DNA from: Chitinophagaceae bacterium UBA1946
Lineage (GTDB): Bacteria; Bacteroidota; Bacteroidia; Chitinophagales; Chitinophagaceae
Assembly: GCA_002336815.1 (NCBI GenBank)
Contig: DDEU01000018.1
Span: 32,142-96,141, forward strand
DNA length: 64,000 bases
Direction of reading: 5' to 3'
This document shows positions 45,601 to 52,643 of this stretch, piece after piece. Made by a program: the position numbers and the translations under genes. The notes under the pieces were generated by a model that was given only the letters and a program-made list of their open reading frames with translations, did not search any database and was not told the DNA's origin. Position 1 is the first letter of the stretch; each line of letters opens with the position of its first letter.

Positions 45601-45837
45601 GTGGGCGATTTCTTCTTGCAGGATGCCTGGTTTGTAAGATTGCAGAATGTATCGCTGGGATATAATATTCCCCGGAAAATATTTAAAAATGTATTCAGTG
45701 CCGCCAGGGTGCATGTAGATGCACAGAATCTTTTAGTCATCAGTCCTTACACAGGTGTTGACCCGGAAACAGATTCTTACACTGCCGCCTATCCCTATAT
45801 CAGAACCTTCACCTTCGGCCTAAACCTTAGCTTTTAA
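42640..45837 (+). CDS. susC: SusC-family TonB-dependent glycan transporter
   Basis: A 1065-residue outer-membrane barrel that imports oligosaccharides with its SusD lid, powered by TonB. A signal peptide ends near VGAAEAQ; the carboxypeptidase-regulatory-like domain (about 27-105) starts KTISGKVTDRDGNPIPDVSV; the TonB box region LDEVVVVGYGTQKKRDLTGAV and plug follow, with YGARASNGVILITTKRG at its end; the remaining 800 residues form the barrel, ending in TFGLNLSF. It leads the susD, DUF4874-2, PKD lipoprotein and galM run. Two operators upstream indicate LacI control instead of the more usual ECF-sigma or hybrid regulator. Confidence 0.95.
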   Translation: MLTPLFKKCFSFLLALTMLVGAAEAQKTISGKVTDRDGNPIPDVSVQVKGTNTSTATNRKGDFVITASANDSLVFTSIGFSAATVAVGNRSTTDVKLSLDNKGLDEVVVVGYGTQKKRDLTGAVSSVKAKDLVISSGPEIGNMLKGKVAGLTIRQNSAQPGGGLDIQIRGKAGSQYTSGDPLYVVDGFPLTDLLQPGSGPGGRYFSGTESPLNSINPNDIESIEVLKDASATSIYGARASNGVILITTKRGSDGGLKVQYSNNFSVQKYNNPFDVLPLNEWMQVRNEAGFEQWQFENNVYPYGTRTQAEAEANPVNGPYRKLYTQNAINNVGRGTDWFDLVTRDGSTQQHNISMSGGTKYTKYLLSGNIYDQKGIIKNSGFKRYSFRANVDQEISKYLKVGLSLTASRIDNDNTQLGSAEGNDNFENSGIIRAAIQQGPHIQAIDENGNYPLNPQLALEPNPYSLLTITDKGRTERLLGNFFIDIMPVKDLTIKLKAGMDRGYAQRHSYLPTTTLHGALEHGRAFISNADNDHYLLEATANYTKTIAKDHKFELLGGVSQEKFINRFNSEGASGFVTDAFLWNNLNAGSVPLQSNSAGSENKLRSFFGRLNYNYKSRYFASASVRTDYASVFAANHKSGTFPSVALAWNVAEEPFFGSLKNTVSQLKLRLSYGQTGNASINSTAVEASNAFAAYTAYPAWLSGNDLKMIGVSLSRLENPDLKWETTTGKNIGLDFSLFNGRVDGSVEVFSNEVSDLLNIKDLNSYQPVNQVFYNIGKTQSKGFEISISTRNIQTKDFLWRTTFTFSHYKDNWKERTPDWKPSVYESENDPLRPMYYRVSDGILQVGETKPGSQPELKPGMIKIKDIDGFQRDGSGNPVVDANGRFIRTGKADGIIDDADTRLLGTTDPSAMAGITNIITYKNFSLNFDFNALFGRRIVDPNYVSYGFSAYGIYSNGYNALRSVKDRWTPQNPSTKNPSSFWGFSPYGVGDFFLQDAWFVRLQNVSLGYNIPRKIFKNVFSAARVHVDAQNLLVISPYTGVDPETDSYTAAYPYIRTFTFGLNLSF

Positions 45838-45857
45838 TTTGTAAAAAAAGAAATGAT

Positions 45858-47321
45858 ATGAAACGCTATACATTTTTATTATTACCCATCCTCTTCCTGG
45901 CAAACAGTTGTACCAAGGATCTGCAGCCGGTGAACTACGCAGAGATCAATCCGAGTATCTTTCCTAAGTCTGCTGCAGATCTGGAAGCAATGGTAAACTC
46001 CTGTTACTACCCGTTACGGGGCGCCTGGTTTGATGGGATCTTTTCCACCTCGGAAAGAGGCGTGATGTTTTTAAGTGATGCCACTACAGAGATATTGCAT
46101 GGCAAATATGGCGACCAGCTAACGGCATCGCTGCATAACTATCGCCCAACCGATGAGTTGTTTACCCGTTACTATGATGATTTTTACAATAAGATCAGCA
46201 GGATGACGATTACCATCGACCTGATACAAAATTCTTCTTTGAGCGATGAACTTAAAAAGAAAGCCATTGCCCAGGTACGTTGCGCAAGGGGGCTTCTTAC
46301 TTACACACTGTATGACCTGTATGGTCCGCTTGTGATTGCGCCACTCGAAGTGTTGAAGAACCCGTTGCAGGAAGCGCCATTGGCAAGATTGTCCAACGAT
46401 GAAATGGTAGCCTATATGGAGGCAGATCTGGAAGCCGCAGCACAGGACCTGCCTGACCCACAGGAAGCTGAATACGGAAGGTTTAACAAAGCGCTTGCAA
46501 AAATGATCGATATACGGTTGAACCTGCATGAAAAGAACTGGACCAAAGTGAAAACCCTCTGCGACGATATTATTGCGTACAACGCCTATTCACTGGATGC
46601 CAATTACAAAGCCATGTGGGATATTGATGGCGCAAAGGCAAGTCATGAAGTGATCTGGGCTATCCCCTGCGATTATGCAGGCACCAGCGAAAACCAATGG
46701 CAACTGATGGTACTGCCATCCAACTACCCGGGCAAAGGTGGCTTTGGCACCATCACCAGCACCTGGTGGTTTTACGACCGCTTTGAAGCAAATGATAAAA
46801 GAAAAGAAATGCTGATAACAGAATTTACCGGCACAGACGGCATTACGTATAACAGGGCCAGTCCCGGCAGCATCCTGGATTGGGGACCGCTTCCGTTGAA
46901 GATTCATCCTGATGCCGAAAGAACCACCGGTTTAACTACGGTAGATATTGTGATGTACCGCTACGCTGATGTGCTGTTATCAAAAGCAGAAGCCATTGCC
47001 AATGCCGGCGCACCAACACAGGAAGCAATGGACCTGGTGAATACGGTAAGAAGAAGGGCTGGATTAACAGATAAGCAATTGTCTGGCTACAGTTCACTGG
47101 CGGCTTTCAACGACCTTATATTGCTGGAAAGAAGTCATGAGTTTTGGTGTGAGAATGGCCAGTACCGTGCAGACCTGATCCGTCATGGAAAATTTGTTTC
47201 CCGTTGCCAGGAAGTAACACAATCCACTTACACAGGACCTAACAAGGTCGTATATCCTTTTTCATTAAAGGCTGTAAGTGAAGGCAAAGGAAAGTTTGTT
47301 CAGAACCCGGGATATAATTAA
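45858..47321 (+). CDS. susD: SusD-family glycan-binding lipoprotein
   Basis: A 487-residue surface lipoprotein that binds glycans over the SusC pore. Lipobox FLANSCTK puts the anchor Cys near residue 18. The N-terminal TPR-like region carries CARGLLTYTLYDLYGPLVIAP, a standard SusD block (RAxxxxxLxxxYGxVP type). The C-terminal block (RYADVLLSKAEAIANAG and VNTVRRRAGL) is diagnostic of the RagB/SusD family. It starts 20 bases after susC and ends just before a 14-bp tandem repeat. Ligand unknown, amino-sugar-containing glycan inferred from the regulon. Confidence 0.94.
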   Translation: MKRYTFLLLPILFLANSCTKDLQPVNYAEINPSIFPKSAADLEAMVNSCYYPLRGAWFDGIFSTSERGVMFLSDATTEILHGKYGDQLTASLHNYRPTDELFTRYYDDFYNKISRMTITIDLIQNSSLSDELKKKAIAQVRCARGLLTYTLYDLYGPLVIAPLEVLKNPLQEAPLARLSNDEMVAYMEADLEAAAQDLPDPQEAEYGRFNKALAKMIDIRLNLHEKNWTKVKTLCDDIIAYNAYSLDANYKAMWDIDGAKASHEVIWAIPCDYAGTSENQWQLMVLPSNYPGKGGFGTITSTWWFYDRFEANDKRKEMLITEFTGTDGITYNRASPGSILDWGPLPLKIHPDAERTTGLTTVDIVMYRYADVLLSKAEAIANAGAPTQEAMDLVNTVRRRAGLTDKQLSGYSSLAAFNDLILLERSHEFWCENGQYRADLIRHGKFVSRCQEVTQSTYTGPNKVVYPFSLKAVSEGKGKFVQNPGYN

Positions 47322-47324
47322 GAT

Positions 47325-47380
47325 GGTGAATCGGTAATGGCGAATGGTCAATGGTGAATCGTCAATAGTGAATCGTCAAT
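47325..47380. repeat. four 14-bp tandem units after susD
   Basis: Units GGTGAATCGGTAAT, GGCGAATGGTCAAT, GGTGAATCGTCAAT and AGTGAATCGTCAAT run without gaps. They begin 4 bases after the susD stop. Imperfect copies suggest an intergenic simple repeat rather than a coding element. Confidence 0.8.
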
Positions 47381-47429
47381 GAGTGCTGCCTATTTATTTT
47401 TTTATGCCGGCAGTAGTTTTTTATGGCGT

Positions 47430-47453
47430 CATCGTTGTGTCACTCACTTGTAC
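47430..47453. repeat. 24-bp dispersed intergenic repeat, copy B
   Basis: Matches copy A at 19537-19560 at 23 of 24 bases. It sits between susD and the second DUF4874/DUF4832 gene. Confidence 0.6.
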
Positions 47454-47516
47454 TGAATACCAATTTGAATCTTTTTTTATCTGTGAAAATATTAAAGCGA
47501 CGAATTAAAAGTTATT

Positions 47517-48881
47517 ATGAAATTAAAGACTGGATATAAAATATTGCTCTCCGTTGTATTGTGTAGCAGTGCAGGTTGTAAAAAAACATCCACTACGGTG
47601 CCGCCTGTTGACGAAGGCGTAACCTATACTGTTTCAAGTGCTATCTTTCCCAACCCCGAAAGAGGCTTTATGCGAACCATGGATGTGCATTCGGAAGGAG
47701 CAGGGTTGATCCAAACCCAGTTGAATACATTTCGCAGTCAGAACATTTCACTGGTATTGAGATTTTATTACCTGGAAGCTTTTAAGAACCAGGCCATCAG
47801 CACCACTGAACTTGCTTTGATACAGGATGACCTGGATAAAATACGAACTGCAGGATTGAAAGCGATACTGCGTTTTGCGTACACCGATGATTTGTCCGGC
47901 ACAGATGCGCCTTACTCCATCATTGCCCGGCACCTCGATCAGTTGCAGCCAATTTTTGCAGCCAACCAGGATGTGATCGCCTTTGTACAGGCCGGGCTCA
48001 TTGGCGCCTGGGGCGAATGGCACAGTTCAAGCAATGGACTCGCCACCACCGATAATCAACGATTGGTACTTACCAAATTACTGAGTGTGGTGCCTGCTGA
48101 TATCATGGTGCAGGTAAGAACGCCCGGAATGAAGCAACAGATATTTAATACCACGCTGCCCATAGATGCAGCCATCGCTTATTCAACTGAAAACCGGGCA
48201 AGGGTGGGCCATCACAATGATTGTTTTTTAACCGGCGGCACAGATTATGGCACTTATACCAACGTTGCTGCAGAAAAGCAGTATATCAGCAATGAAGCAT
48301 TGTATGTGCCAACAGGCGGCGAAACCTGCCCGCCATCACCGGGCTATGACCCCAGTTGTTTTGAAGGACGCAACGAGATGAAACTACTCAAATGGACCTA
48401 CCTCAACCTCGACTGGTACCCGGCCACCATCAATGCCTGGAAAAGCTCCGGCTGTTTTGATGAATTCCAAACTAACCTGGGATACAGGCTGGCGTTAGTA
48501 AAGTCGAAATTTCCTAAAACAGTTGCGGCTGCTGCAAGCCTTGCGGCAAACATCACGATCACCAATAAAGGCTACGCACCACTGTACAATAAAAAGATGA
48601 GCTACCTGGTATTTAAGAATAAAGCATCCGGAACGTATTTCGAAAAACCACTCCTGGTTGACCTGCGTACCTGCAAACCACTGGTAGAATTAGCGGTGAG
48701 CGAAAATGTAAATCTATCTGGCATTCCTGCTGGTGATTATCACCTGTACCTGAGGATAGCCGATAAGGCAGCCAGCTTAAAATCAAGAATTGAATACGCC
48801 GTTCAACTGGCCAATACCGATGTATGGGTAACTGACAACGGCGGCATGAACGATCTCAAACAAGACATTACCATCAATTGA
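47517..48881 (+). CDS. DUF4874/DUF4832 lipoprotein, candidate surface glycosidase (copy 2)
   Basis: A 454-residue paralogue of the protein at 40663, here a lipoprotein (SSAGCKKT, Cys near residue 21), so probably on the cell surface beside SusCD. Shared blocks are NPERGFMRTM, LRFAYTDD, the Glu in IGAWGEWHSS (about 167), VGHHNDCFLTGGTDYGTY and the Glu in TGGETCPP (about 270). A C-terminal beta-sandwich covers about 335-454. Location in the susCD operon under LacI control suggests glycan cleavage or binding outside the cell, while copy 1 would act in the periplasm. Function unproven. Confidence 0.8.
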   Translation: MKLKTGYKILLSVVLCSSAGCKKTSTTVPPVDEGVTYTVSSAIFPNPERGFMRTMDVHSEGAGLIQTQLNTFRSQNISLVLRFYYLEAFKNQAISTTELALIQDDLDKIRTAGLKAILRFAYTDDLSGTDAPYSIIARHLDQLQPIFAANQDVIAFVQAGLIGAWGEWHSSSNGLATTDNQRLVLTKLLSVVPADIMVQVRTPGMKQQIFNTTLPIDAAIAYSTENRARVGHHNDCFLTGGTDYGTYTNVAAEKQYISNEALYVPTGGETCPPSPGYDPSCFEGRNEMKLLKWTYLNLDWYPATINAWKSSGCFDEFQTNLGYRLALVKSKFPKTVAAAASLAANITITNKGYAPLYNKKMSYLVFKNKASGTYFEKPLLVDLRTCKPLVELAVSENVNLSGIPAGDYHLYLRIADKAASLKSRIEYAVQLANTDVWVTDNGGMNDLKQDITIN

Positions 48882-48905
48882 TCAACAACATTAAAAGCTA
48901 ACAAT

Positions 48906-49760
48906 ATGAAAAGAAGTATTTATGTATTTGCCACCCTCCTGCTGGTATTGGGTACTGCTTCCTGCAAAAAGGAAACAACAGGCGGTGGTCTGAAAGCAGT
49001 TTTCAGTTATGTGGCTGATGGCTACAAAGTGAACTTCACCAATTTTTCCAGTGGGGCAACAGAATACCTGTGGGATTTTGGCGACGGCAGCGGGCAAACT
49101 TCTACCGGCAAAACACCGCAGCACATTTTTACAAGAAAAGGCGACTTCCTTGTTTCGCTCACTGCAAAAAGCGGAACGGCCACCAATACCTTTATCGACA
49201 CCGTTAGTGTGATCGGCCCTAACATAAAAATTGACGGAGATTTTTCCGACTGGCAATATGTTCCTTTCACATACGAAAACCCCGACAGCTTTGCGGGAAG
49301 TGTTCGTGCCGTGAAAGCTTTTGCTTCCAGCACCAACATTAACTTTTACCTCGAGGGAACCGCTGATATGAACATGGAGATCATCGACCTGTACATTGAT
49401 GCAGACAATGATCCTGCAACAGGGTTTGCCACCTGGTTATACCCTGCAGGTTCCGGCGCTGATTTTCTTTGTGAAGGAAGCCCGGTAGGTGGCTGGGGTG
49501 ATGTGTTTGCACACCAGGGTCCGGGTACAGGCTGGGGATGGAATTCCGTTTCCTCTTTTACAGATGCATTTCATTTTTCAACCCTTTCTACCACAGGCGG
49601 CAAAAAAACAATCGAATTTTCTGTAAAGAAATCTGTGCTGGGACCGATCAGCAACGCTATCAATTTCTGTTTGGTAGAATCTACCTCGGGCTGGGCTGAA
49701 GTTGGAAAGATACCGGTATCAGAAACACCTGCTTCAAAATTTATACAGGTGCCGCTATAA
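48906..49760 (+). CDS. PKD-domain surface lipoprotein, likely glycan-binding protein
   Basis: A 284-residue lipoprotein (GTASCKKE, Cys near residue 20). Residues about 32-100 are a PKD domain with YLWDFGDGSGQTSTGKTP. The second part starts IKIDGDFSDWQYVPF and contains LYIDADNDPATGF and FSVKKSVLG, the pattern of CBM9-like or DOMON-type carbohydrate-binding sandwiches. In the position after susD such proteins serve as surface glycan-binding proteins. Spacing to the preceding gene is 24 bases, which supports an operon. Confidence 0.78.
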   Translation: MKRSIYVFATLLLVLGTASCKKETTGGGLKAVFSYVADGYKVNFTNFSSGATEYLWDFGDGSGQTSTGKTPQHIFTRKGDFLVSLTAKSGTATNTFIDTVSVIGPNIKIDGDFSDWQYVPFTYENPDSFAGSVRAVKAFASSTNINFYLEGTADMNMEIIDLYIDADNDPATGFATWLYPAGSGADFLCEGSPVGGWGDVFAHQGPGTGWGWNSVSSFTDAFHFSTLSTTGGKKTIEFSVKKSVLGPISNAINFCLVESTSGWAEVGKIPVSETPASKFIQVPL

Positions 49761-49799
49761 CGTGGAGCCCTGTTTCCCTGTACCTGCACGGTAAAAAGA

Positions 49800-50930
49800 A
49801 TGGACAGGGAGATGTATACACGGCTGATCAATTGTAACCCAAAAAACAAGAAGGTGCAAGTAAAGCTAACAACCAACCAGCAACCGGCAGCAACAGCAGT
49901 TGCCGGAGCCAATGATGAAATAAAACTGTACAGCATTGAAAACAATCATGGTACAACCTTAACCGCCTGCAACCTGGGAGCCACCGTTGTATCCTTGCTG
50001 GTGAAAGACCGCAATGGTAAGTTTAAGGATGTGGTATTGGGTTACGATGATCCGTTGGCCTATTTAACCGATGAGTTTTATATCGGCGGTATCATCGGGC
50101 GTTTTGCAAACAGGATCGCAGGGAACGAAGTGTTCATCAACGGTCACGCCTACCAGCTTACCACAAAGGCCGGCGGTTATCACCAGCATGGCGGCAACAA
50201 AGGTTTTAATAAAAAACTTTTTACTGCGGCCTTAGTATCGCAGCCGAAACAAAACAGCATCGTATTCAGCTATACCAGCCCTCACCTCGAAGAAGGCTTT
50301 CCGGGTGAGTTAACACTGGAAGTGATCTATACCCTGGATGATGAAGATGTGTGGACGGTGGAGTACAAGGCCGCTTCCAGCAAAACAACGCTGGTAAATT
50401 TTACACAGCACACTTATTTTAATCTCACCGGTAATCCTGCAAATAAAGTGGATGAGCACCAGTTAAAGATACTGAGCCAGTATTACCTTCCCGTAAATGG
50501 TATCCAGGTACCAACAGGAGAATTGTGCCCGGTAAAGGATACGCCATTTGATTTTTTACATTTTAAAACCATTGGCCAGCACCTGAAAACAGATGATGCA
50601 CAATTAAAACTGGGCAATGGATATGATCACAGTTTCATTCTTGAAAAACAACACAGCGCTCATTTAAAGCATGCAGCCATAGTGAAAGAACCCGGCACAG
50701 GTATCCAGATGGATGTTTACACTACAGAACCTTCTGTACATCTTTACAGCGGCAACTATTTAAAAAATGTAAAAGGTAAAAAAGGAATTATTTACCAGCA
50801 GCGTTCGGGTCTTTGCCTGGAAACGCAGCACTTTCCCGATGCACCCAATCATCCGCATTTTCCTTCAACTGAATTAAAAGCAGGTGAACAGTTCTACAGC
50901 AAAACCATTTTTAAATTTTCCATTGAGTAA
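49800..50930 (+). CDS. galM: aldose 1-epimerase
   Basis: A 376-residue mutarotase that interconverts alpha and beta sugar anomers. Family blocks: GIIGRFANRIAG, YHQHGGNKGFNKK with the catalytic His, TQHTYFNLTGN with the second His, GYDHSFIL, and the C-terminal catalytic Glu in GLCLETQHFPDAPNHP. The first 40 residues are an extension with no signal; the core starts near IKLYSIENNHG, so a later start is possible. As last gene of the susC operon it probably prepares the released sugar for the anomer-specific kinase or permease. Confidence 0.92.
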   Translation: MDREMYTRLINCNPKNKKVQVKLTTNQQPAATAVAGANDEIKLYSIENNHGTTLTACNLGATVVSLLVKDRNGKFKDVVLGYDDPLAYLTDEFYIGGIIGRFANRIAGNEVFINGHAYQLTTKAGGYHQHGGNKGFNKKLFTAALVSQPKQNSIVFSYTSPHLEEGFPGELTLEVIYTLDDEDVWTVEYKAASSKTTLVNFTQHTYFNLTGNPANKVDEHQLKILSQYYLPVNGIQVPTGELCPVKDTPFDFLHFKTIGQHLKTDDAQLKLGNGYDHSFILEKQHSAHLKHAAIVKEPGTGIQMDVYTTEPSVHLYSGNYLKNVKGKKGIIYQQRSGLCLETQHFPDAPNHPHFPSTELKAGEQFYSKTIFKFSIE

Positions 50931-51095
50931 TTTTTTGCGATTCCGGCAGGCTGAAATGAAATCCCGGTTGGGCATACAAATACACTGTCTTTTATTTTCC
51001 CTCCTCAGCAGTAGAGAAAAATCTACATTTTCCTGTTAAAACATATTTTTTTCAGATGGCATAGAATTCGGGCTATACCTGTATAAACTATTGCT

Positions 51096-51371
51096 ATGAA
51101 AGATTCTTATGAGGCTTACGTAAAGGAAGTAAATGGGATACCTTTATACTTTGTTAAGCACTTCCTGGTTTTCCCGGAGTACAGCAATATTGATCCGCTA
51201 GTGCAGGGATATGGTATGCATGCGGATTTTGAGAAAGCCTGCAATATTGCAGGAATCCTGGATCCGGCCATTCGTAAAAGTATCTTTCCCGTTCAATCAA
51301 CAGAAAGCACGGATGAGGCAAAACTGGTTGATATTTCTGCATACCGGGCTCAAAAAAGACTGTCACGATAA
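51096..51371 (+). CDS. small conserved-looking hypothetical protein
   Basis: A 91-residue soluble protein starting MKDSYEAYVKEVNGIPLYFV. It has no signal, membrane helix or Cys pair. The FVKHFLVFPEYSNIDP segment suggests a compact alpha/beta fold. It lies 33 bases ahead of the DUF72 gene in the same direction and may be co-transcribed. Family not recognised. Confidence 0.5.
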   Translation: MKDSYEAYVKEVNGIPLYFVKHFLVFPEYSNIDPLVQGYGMHADFEKACNIAGILDPAIRKSIFPVQSTESTDEAKLVDISAYRAQKRLSR

Positions 51372-51404
51372 TATTTTTTTCAATGCTTCATCAACCAACA
51401 ACAG

Positions 51405-52169
51405 GTGGCTACTAAAAGAGCAGGCGTTTTAAGAATTGGTACCAGCAATATTGTTCTCCCTGGCAATAAACAGTCATTCCCGCCGGAATTCCGCAACCGG
51501 TCAAGATTGTGCTACTACAGTTCTCTCTTTAACACGCTGGAAGTAAACAGCAGTTTTTACAAGATCCCGATGCCGTCAACTTTTGAAAGATGGTCAACAG
51601 AAGCAGGGGAGGATTTTCAATTCAGTATAAAATTATTTAAAGAGATCACGCACGCAAAAGAGTTAAAGATCGTAAGCGGTGATATAGACAGGTTTCTTTC
51701 CGCAGTAGAAAGCTTAGGAACAAAAAAAGGTTGCCTGCTGGTACAGTTTCCCGGAAAGATAACATTGGATTATTACCGGCAGGTAGAAGAAATGTTGAAT
51801 CATATCAGGCAATATCCTGCCGGTACCCCATGGCGGATAGCGGTAGAATTCAGGAATGATAGCTGGTACATCGCAGAAGTGAATGAGCTGCTGGATCATT
51901 GTGGGGCTTCGCTGGTGTTACATGATATACCCAAAGGAAAAAATGCGGCGACAGTTAACCGGAAGGCAGACTTTATTTACATTCGTTATCACGGCCCAAC
52001 AGGAAATTACCGTGGATCGTACAGCAATGAATTTTTGGAAAAGGAGTGGAAGAAAATAAGCGGTTGGCTAAAGAAGGGAAAAGATGTGTATGCCTATTTT
52101 AATAATACCATTGGGGAAGCATTTGAAAATGCCATTGCTTTAAAAAGGATCAGCTCCGTTCATAAGTGA
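51405..52169 (+). CDS. DUF72 (YecE-type) protein
   Basis: A 254-residue TIM-barrel-like protein of unknown enzymatic role. Typical blocks: LRIGTSNIVLPGNKQSFPPEF at the start, YYSSLFNTLEVNSSFYKIP, then WRIAVEFRNDSWY and FIYIRYHGPTGNYRG. A GTG start at 51405 is used since no ATG lies near the family N-terminus; the first core strand begins eight residues later. DUF72 proteins are sometimes linked to nucleic-acid or endonuclease IV-like functions, but that is unproven. Confidence 0.85.
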   Translation: MATKRAGVLRIGTSNIVLPGNKQSFPPEFRNRSRLCYYSSLFNTLEVNSSFYKIPMPSTFERWSTEAGEDFQFSIKLFKEITHAKELKIVSGDIDRFLSAVESLGTKKGCLLVQFPGKITLDYYRQVEEMLNHIRQYPAGTPWRIAVEFRNDSWYIAEVNELLDHCGASLVLHDIPKGKNAATVNRKADFIYIRYHGPTGNYRGSYSNEFLEKEWKKISGWLKKGKDVYAYFNNTIGEAFENAIALKRISSVHK

Positions 52170-52205
52170 TCAGGAGTATGATGCTGCAATTAAAATTTTA
52201 AACTC

Positions 52206-52535
52206 ATGGGATATCTTTTTTTGATCCTCACAATTATAAGTGAAACCGCAGCCGTCATCTGTATGAAACTCTCTGCAGGTTTTCAAAACAAGTGGTATAC
52301 GGCGTTCGCAGTATTGAATTATGCGCTGAGCTTTGTATTTCTTACCATATCATTAAAACAACTTCCGGCCGGTATTGCCAATGCCACCTGGGCCGGTGCA
52401 AGTACAATACTGGTTGCCATTGCAGGTGGATTACTGCTTAATGAAAAACTCAGTACACTGCAATTGATATCATTGTTGTTGATTGTGATCGGTTTGATCG
52501 GATTGAATGTCGCCACGCCATCCATTAATAAATAA
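52206..52535 (+). CDS. SMR-family small multidrug efflux protein
   Basis: A 109-residue inner-membrane protein with four helices, working as an antiparallel dimer that exchanges protons for cationic drugs or guanidinium. The essential Glu in the first helix is in place (LTIISETAAVICMKLSAGF, residue 14 region). Helix 3 has GIANATWAGASTILVAIAGGLLLNE, which carries the conserved AxWxG segment, and helix 4 ends LIGLNVATPS. Length fits the family. It stands 36 bases after the DUF72 gene. The subtype (Qac or Gdx) cannot be decided by eye. Confidence 0.88.
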   Translation: MGYLFLILTIISETAAVICMKLSAGFQNKWYTAFAVLNYALSFVFLTISLKQLPAGIANATWAGASTILVAIAGGLLLNEKLSTLQLISLLLIVIGLIGLNVATPSINK

Positions 52536-52557
52536 AAAGAGGGTGTTGTATAAACAA

Positions 52558-52631
52558 AAGGAACAAGAAAAGCGCAATTAAGATTTAGACTATTCATCTT
52601 TCTTAAATAAAAAGCGCTCTTCCTGTTCCTT
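52558..52631. terminator. bidirectional hairpin between the SMR gene and catalase
   Basis: Arms 52558-52575 and 52614-52631 (arm AAGGAACAAGAAAAGCGC) pair at 16 of 18 positions across a 38-base loop. The T-rich sequence on each side is modest. It lies between two convergent genes. Confidence 0.5.
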
Positions 52632-52643
52632 ATTTATATTTTA

